From NCBI GenBank assembly GCA_031549885.1, contig JAVBPD010000053.1, positions 1 through 7,928 of the forward strand: a stretch of 7,928 bases of DNA. Direction: 5' to 3'. This stretch comes from WQUF01 sp031549885. Its GTDB lineage: Bacteria; Bacillota; Clostridia; Clostridiales; Clostridiaceae. The notes below the pieces were generated by a model. That model ran no database searches. It saw only the letters and a program-made list of their open reading frames with translations, and was not told the origin of the DNA. The position numbers were made by a program, and so were the translations under genes. This document shows, piece after piece, positions 4,564-7,928 of this stretch. Position 1 is the first letter of the stretch. Every line of letters begins with the position of its first letter.

Positions 4564-6504
4564 GTGACAGATGTTCGTAGACGAGTAAAGTATTATTCAG
4601 CTACTGATGTGTATTATGGAATACATTTACAAAATGCTGAAAAGATGCTCAAAGAATATGTGGTTGGAGGATCGCATGAAATAAATGATGTTATTGAGTT
4701 GTTTAATATAGGGAAATTTTTTGCTGATAAGATATTCTTAATAAAATGGACAGAAGATGAGATTTGTTCTTATAAGAATGTGATTATGGAAGAAACTGCA
4801 AGACAATTCAAATCCATAAATGATTCCAATTTTCTATTGATTTATCAGAGTCTCGATAAAATTTATTTTTCTGATTTTTGGGAGCTATTTGATAAATTTA
4901 AGATATATAATGTAATTTCCAAGACAACCTTTAAATCATTTCTACTTGCGTCAAAACCAAAATTATATGAGATATTGCAACATAAACAAATATCAAAATC
5001 CTTTGGGGAAGCTTTAAGAAATTACATGATGGATAATATCAACTTGGCAGAATTACTGCTTAATGAATATGAAGTAAGACATATTAGCCAAAGACCGCCC
5101 TTATTCTTTCCTAAAGAACTGAGCAATGTCGATAAAGAAGCTATTATTTGCAATTATATAGAAAGTGACAATCCAAATATTAACTATTTAAGGCTTATAG
5201 GAAATATACAAAGCAATAAAAATAAAATAGAAGTATCACCTCGGGTATGCTTAAAAGCAAAGAAAAAGTCAGATATGGAGGAAAAAAAGTATTCATCTAG
5301 CAATTCAAGCATACCTGTGGAAATATATGTTGCTTTTTCAGAATCACAAGATGAAGAACTTATCTTTGATCAAAACGGATTATCAACTAGAGCAAGCTAT
5401 AGTAAAAAGTGGATTATTGATAACTTAGATTATCCTACCTTGCTAAATAATTTCATTTATCTGTTTAATTATACAGATTTGCAAATGCGATGGCTTATGG
5501 TCAACAAGTTTAACGAAATGAGTGTGCTTGAAAGATTTGTGTTTATCTCATCAAAAAATGCATACATAAAAGGTATTGCGTTCGATACTATGAATATTTT
5601 ATCTCTTTTCCAAATCGAAGGTTATTATAATACGTTATTTAGCATAGGTATTCGGCTAGAAGAAATAATCGAATGGTTTTTTCAAGAATATATACCATCA
5701 GAATTTAATGTTAATGGATTTCAGGTTTTTCTGCCTTCGCATTATTCAACTCTATTGGAAAAATGTACAAGTATTATGCCTGCAATGGAATCAGTACTCA
5801 AACAATTTTCCTTATATGTCGAAGAAGGTGAAATCAATTTTGAACTATTGAATATTAAATCCGAGCACATTATGTATAATAATATTCCATCGCTAATTAA
5901 AGAAAAATTTGGAAAAAAATATGCATACGGAACTGGAGATGAATATTGCAACGTAACTTTCTTATTGTTTTCAGATCAAAGTGGATTAGGTTATAATGAT
6001 AAAGCTGGTGATTCTTATACTAATTTCTTTGAGTTACTAAGTAAAACCAAACTCAAGAAAAATGACTTTGAGTCATATCAGCATTCTAAACTTGACTGGC
6101 TTTTTGAGCATGGATATCTTTTGCTAGATAATGAGGACGATGTAATATTTCGTAGTAAAGAAGCTATTCATATTCTTAAAGATTTATATTTCAATGAAGT
6201 AATTAGTTATTGGAAATACCCAAAGACTGTTCGTAAAATAATGGACCAAATGAATGAGAATAAAATTATTGAATTTGAGAGTTCATTATTTTCCAGACCT
6301 GAGCAAGCATACGTTAATTATTTCTTAAATAAATCTCAATTCAATAACGGATTGGATTTAAGGAACAAGTATATTCATATACAGCCTCCCGATGAAAACC
6401 ACAATGAAAACTATATGTTCTTCTTAAGATTGTTTATCCTCACAGTAATCAAAATAAATGATGACTTCTGTATTTTAACTGATATTCAAAAGCTCAAACA
6501 GTAA
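4564..6504 (+). CDS. Large protein of unknown family with C-terminal HEPN-like RNxxxH motif; possible defence or toxin-type protein
   Basis: I do not recognise this 646-aa protein as a whole. The start is GTG 4564, 11 bases after AAGGGGGG (4545-4552). No better in-frame start was found. It has no signal peptide and no convincing membrane segments, so it is probably cytoplasmic. Much of it looks alpha-helical. Residues roughly 240-270 form a lysine- and serine-rich linker (KAKKKSDMEEKKYSSSNSS). The C-terminal ~120 residues start with a possible winged-helix-like stretch (LDWLFEHGYLLLDNEDDVIF) and lead to GLDLRNKYIH. Arg600, Asn601 and His605 form R-N-x-x-x-H, the signature of HEPN nucleases and of DUF4209-type domains, followed by a hydrophobic helix. 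HEPN proteins are commonly RNases in toxin-antitoxin, abortive-infection and other anti-phage systems, but some are inactive. The gene stands alone between two 33-bp repeats, has its own promoter, and uses CGN for 7 of 18 arginines against 1 of 19 in the next gene. All of this fits horizontal acquisition. Function is inferred. Confidence 0.85.
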   Translation: MTDVRRRVKYYSATDVYYGIHLQNAEKMLKEYVVGGSHEINDVIELFNIGKFFADKIFLIKWTEDEICSYKNVIMEETARQFKSINDSNFLLIYQSLDKIYFSDFWELFDKFKIYNVISKTTFKSFLLASKPKLYEILQHKQISKSFGEALRNYMMDNINLAELLLNEYEVRHISQRPPLFFPKELSNVDKEAIICNYIESDNPNINYLRLIGNIQSNKNKIEVSPRVCLKAKKKSDMEEKKYSSSNSSIPVEIYVAFSESQDEELIFDQNGLSTRASYSKKWIIDNLDYPTLLNNFIYLFNYTDLQMRWLMVNKFNEMSVLERFVFISSKNAYIKGIAFDTMNILSLFQIEGYYNTLFSIGIRLEEIIEWFFQEYIPSEFNVNGFQVFLPSHYSTLLEKCTSIMPAMESVLKQFSLYVEEGEINFELLNIKSEHIMYNNIPSLIKEKFGKKYAYGTGDEYCNVTFLLFSDQSGLGYNDKAGDSYTNFFELLSKTKLKKNDFESYQHSKLDWLFEHGYLLLDNEDDVIFRSKEAIHILKDLYFNEVISYWKYPKTVRKIMDQMNENKIIEFESSLFSRPEQAYVNYFLNKSQFNNGLDLRNKYIHIQPPDENHNENYMFFLRLFILTVIKINDDFCILTDIQKLKQ

Positions 6505-6558
6505 CCACATGGATTATTTTTAAAAATGATTTGGTATTCACCACAAGCAAAATGCCAT
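6505..6558. other. Gap between the 646-aa gene and the second repeat copy
   Basis: This stretch has no gene. It contains the AT-only palindrome ATTTTTAAAAAT at about 6515-6526. Nothing else can be assigned. Confidence 0.4.
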
Positions 6559-6591
6559 AGCTCATAGATTTTATTCTATGGGCTCATTTTT
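6559..6591. repeat. 33-bp direct repeat, right copy
   Basis: Perfect match to 4406-4438. The base before (T against G) and the base after (T against G) differ, so the match is exactly the hairpin plus five T. Confidence 0.9.
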
Positions 6592-6593
6592 TT
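6559..6593 (+). terminator. Intrinsic terminator after the 646-aa gene (copy 2 of the 33-bp repeat)
   Basis: A 9-bp stem (AGCTCATAG 6559-6567 with CTATGGGCT 6576-6584, one G-U pair) has loop ATTTTATT and is followed by CA and seven T (6587-6593). It serves as the terminator of the 646-aa gene. Confidence 0.9.
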
Positions 6594-6642
6594 AAATCAA
6601 TATACATATATATTAAATATTAATAATTGATGGGAGACTAAT

Positions 6643-7809
6643 ATGGGTCATATAAATGATAGAATGGCAGCAACATGTGGAGATGATTTACTGCCACATC
6701 ATAGGCTTAAAAACACATCTATTACCACAACTTATGAAGTTTTAAACTTAAGGGTATCTTCCCTTTCTTTAGAAGAACAGGAAAATTCTCGCAAGGTAAA
6801 AGAAAAGGTCATGAAAAAAAGGGTTGATACCTTTTCAAATGGAATTGATTTATTTAAAAGGTTTGAATATATCGACATGAATAACCTACAAAAATCAGAT
6901 ACAGGTTGGTCATATTTTGACAAACCAAAGGAATTAGAGCTATTAAACTTAATTTCCTCAATAGAATCAATAGGAATTTTAAGCCCTTTAGTTGTAAAAA
7001 TTAGAGAAAATGGGAAGTATGAAATAATTTCGGGAAATTCAAGATTTTTGGCTCTAAAAAATATATATGAGCAAAAAAGAGAAGAGAGGTTTAAATATGC
7101 TCCATGCTTTATATTAGATGCTGATATAGATGAATATTTTGAAAGAAGCCTCATAATAGATTCAAATTTAAATTACAGAACAATGTCTCAAGAAGTCTAC
7201 ATTAAAGCTATTTTAGAAAAATATGAGATTTTAAAAAGGACAAAATTATACAGAAACGACATAAATATAGCTGAAACTATATCAAAGGAATTTTCTATAA
7301 GTCAGGCTACAGTTTTTAACTATCTTACTTTAAACAGATTGTGCAAAGAAGCTATAACCCTTGTTTATGAGAAGAAGTTAAAGCTTAAATCAGCAAGGAA
7401 GCTATCTAAATTAAGCCATGAAAATCAGCTTTATATATTAGAAAATGTATCACTTGAGGATATAAATGCAACATATAAATTAAAAGTATTAACTAGAAAT
7501 GGAAGCGCTTCATTAAATGAGATAAAGAACAAAATTGAATTTATAAAGGATTTTGTACCTTTTAATACAAGCATAAATATCGAATTAAACAAAGAAGTTT
7601 TAGAGAAATTCTTTGGTGTAATATTTGATTTTAAGGACTACATCCATACTAATTTTTCAAATAAATATAATGAGAAAAGATTAAAAAGTATGGTTAAAGT
7701 TAAACTAGATGAAGAGCATATGAAATTTTATGTTAAGCATAATTTTTTAAACAAAGAAATCATTGAAAAGGTATGTTCAAGAGAATTAAGTGAAGTTTTA
7801 AAAGTTTAA
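6643..7809 (+). CDS. ParB/Spo0J-like DNA-binding protein, variant, without adjacent ParA
   Basis: This 388-aa protein has the ParB domain order. Residues about 100-175 match the ParB/sulfiredoxin-like N-terminal domain: GILSPLVVK (111-119), then EIISGNSRFLALK (127-139), which lies where classical ParB has GERRxRA, and IIDSNLNYRTMSQE (171-184), where it has ENLxRxxLxPxE. In ParB these two boxes bind CTP. Here GNSR retains Gly and Arg but not the second Arg, so CTP binding is uncertain. Residues about 205-255 hold a helix-turn-helix (IAETISKEFSISQATVFNYL) for DNA binding. The last ~90 residues probably dimerise. An unusual N-terminal extension of about 75 residues precedes the core. The start is ATG 6643, six bases after GGGAG (6632-6636). 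ParB proteins usually segregate chromosomes or plasmids with ParA, but no ParA is in the window. It could be a plasmid or integrative-element partition protein or a ParB-like regulator (Noc-type). The terminator just upstream implies its own promoter, which I could not place in the AT-rich gap. Confidence 0.85.
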   Translation: MGHINDRMAATCGDDLLPHHRLKNTSITTTYEVLNLRVSSLSLEEQENSRKVKEKVMKKRVDTFSNGIDLFKRFEYIDMNNLQKSDTGWSYFDKPKELELLNLISSIESIGILSPLVVKIRENGKYEIISGNSRFLALKNIYEQKREERFKYAPCFILDADIDEYFERSLIIDSNLNYRTMSQEVYIKAILEKYEILKRTKLYRNDINIAETISKEFSISQATVFNYLTLNRLCKEAITLVYEKKLKLKSARKLSKLSHENQLYILENVSLEDINATYKLKVLTRNGSASLNEIKNKIEFIKDFVPFNTSINIELNKEVLEKFFGVIFDFKDYIHTNFSNKYNEKRLKSMVKVKLDEEHMKFYVKHNFLNKEIIEKVCSRELSEVLKV

Positions 7810-7832
7810 TGACCTTTGAAAAATAAATAATG

Positions 7833-7886
7833 GTTCTAATTTAAAGGTAACTTATAAATATATTCATAAGACCTTGGCTTTAGAAC
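7833..7886. repeat. Imperfect long inverted repeat after the ParB-like gene
   Basis: Nested pairs stack toward a small loop: GTTCTAA (7833-7839) with TTAGAAC (7880-7886), AAGGT (7844-7848) with ACCTT (7871-7875), and CTTAT (7851-7855) with ATAAG (7866-7870), with internal mismatches. No T-tract follows on the + strand, so it is not a standard terminator for the ParB-like gene. It could work as a terminator for a gene on the other strand beyond the window, as a binding site, or as an RNA structure. Confidence 0.5.
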
Positions 7887-7898
7887 TAAAAAAGTTTA

Positions 7899-7928
7899 CT
7901 CCATTTTTCGACAACAGTGCAGATGGAG
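7899..7928. repeat. Short inverted repeat at the window edge
   Basis: CTCCAT (7899-7904) pairs with ATGGAG (7923-7928) over 6 bp with an 18-nt spacer. The right arm ends at the last base, so the full extent is unseen. No gene can be assigned to this end of the window. Confidence 0.3.

Noticed and set aside
4440..6553. Second, imperfect direct repeat (4440-4458 against 6535-6553, 14 of 19 matching) just inside the 33-bp repeats
   Set aside because: The match is short, imperfect and in AT-rich sequence, and lies on different sides of the two terminator copies. It could be chance, so it is not called an element end.
7907..7913. Spo0A box (TGTCGAA on the - strand)
   Set aside because: The same 7-mer also occurs inside the 646-aa gene (5817-5823, + strand), so this is background frequency, and no promoter or gene is visible beside it.

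Overview
The window is strongly AT-rich. Its genes start with ATG or GTG behind purine-rich ribosome binding sites, often runs of five or six G, and arginine is mostly coded by AGA/AGG. Together with DUF1659/DUF2922-type small proteins and secreted Ig-like-domain proteins, this points to a low-GC Gram-positive, most likely Clostridium or a close relative. The species cannot be named from sequence alone. All recognised genes are on the + strand.

Positions 1-3710 hold a run of surface or secreted proteins. First is the 3' end of a gene for a protein with a putative-Ig (He_PIG-type) domain and an acidic tandem-repeat tail. After a 431-bp gap come two complete secreted proteins, one of 363 aa with an unrecognised N-terminal domain and one of about 513 aa with a right-handed beta-helix. 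Both carry a closely similar C-terminal Ig-like (DUF5011-like) module, so they look like different heads on a common domain. Each is followed by its own intrinsic terminator and appears to be a separate transcription unit.

Positions 3947-4388 hold a two-gene operon of very small proteins matching the DUF1659 and DUF2922 families, closed by a terminator. Their function is unknown.

Positions 4406-6591 are the most interesting part. A single 646-aa gene with its own promoter, of no family I recognise, ends in an RNxxxH motif typical of HEPN-type domains. It lies between two identical 33-bp copies of a terminator hairpin, loop included, and uses more CGN arginine codons than the gene downstream. 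This fits a one-gene cassette inserted or duplicated at a terminator, possibly a HEPN-type toxin or defence gene. That function is inference.

Positions 6643-7809 encode a ParB/Spo0J-like protein with variant CTP-box residues and no ParA beside it in the window. This may mean that the window belongs to, or borders, a plasmid or integrated element. The last 120 bp hold nested inverted repeats and no recognisable gene.
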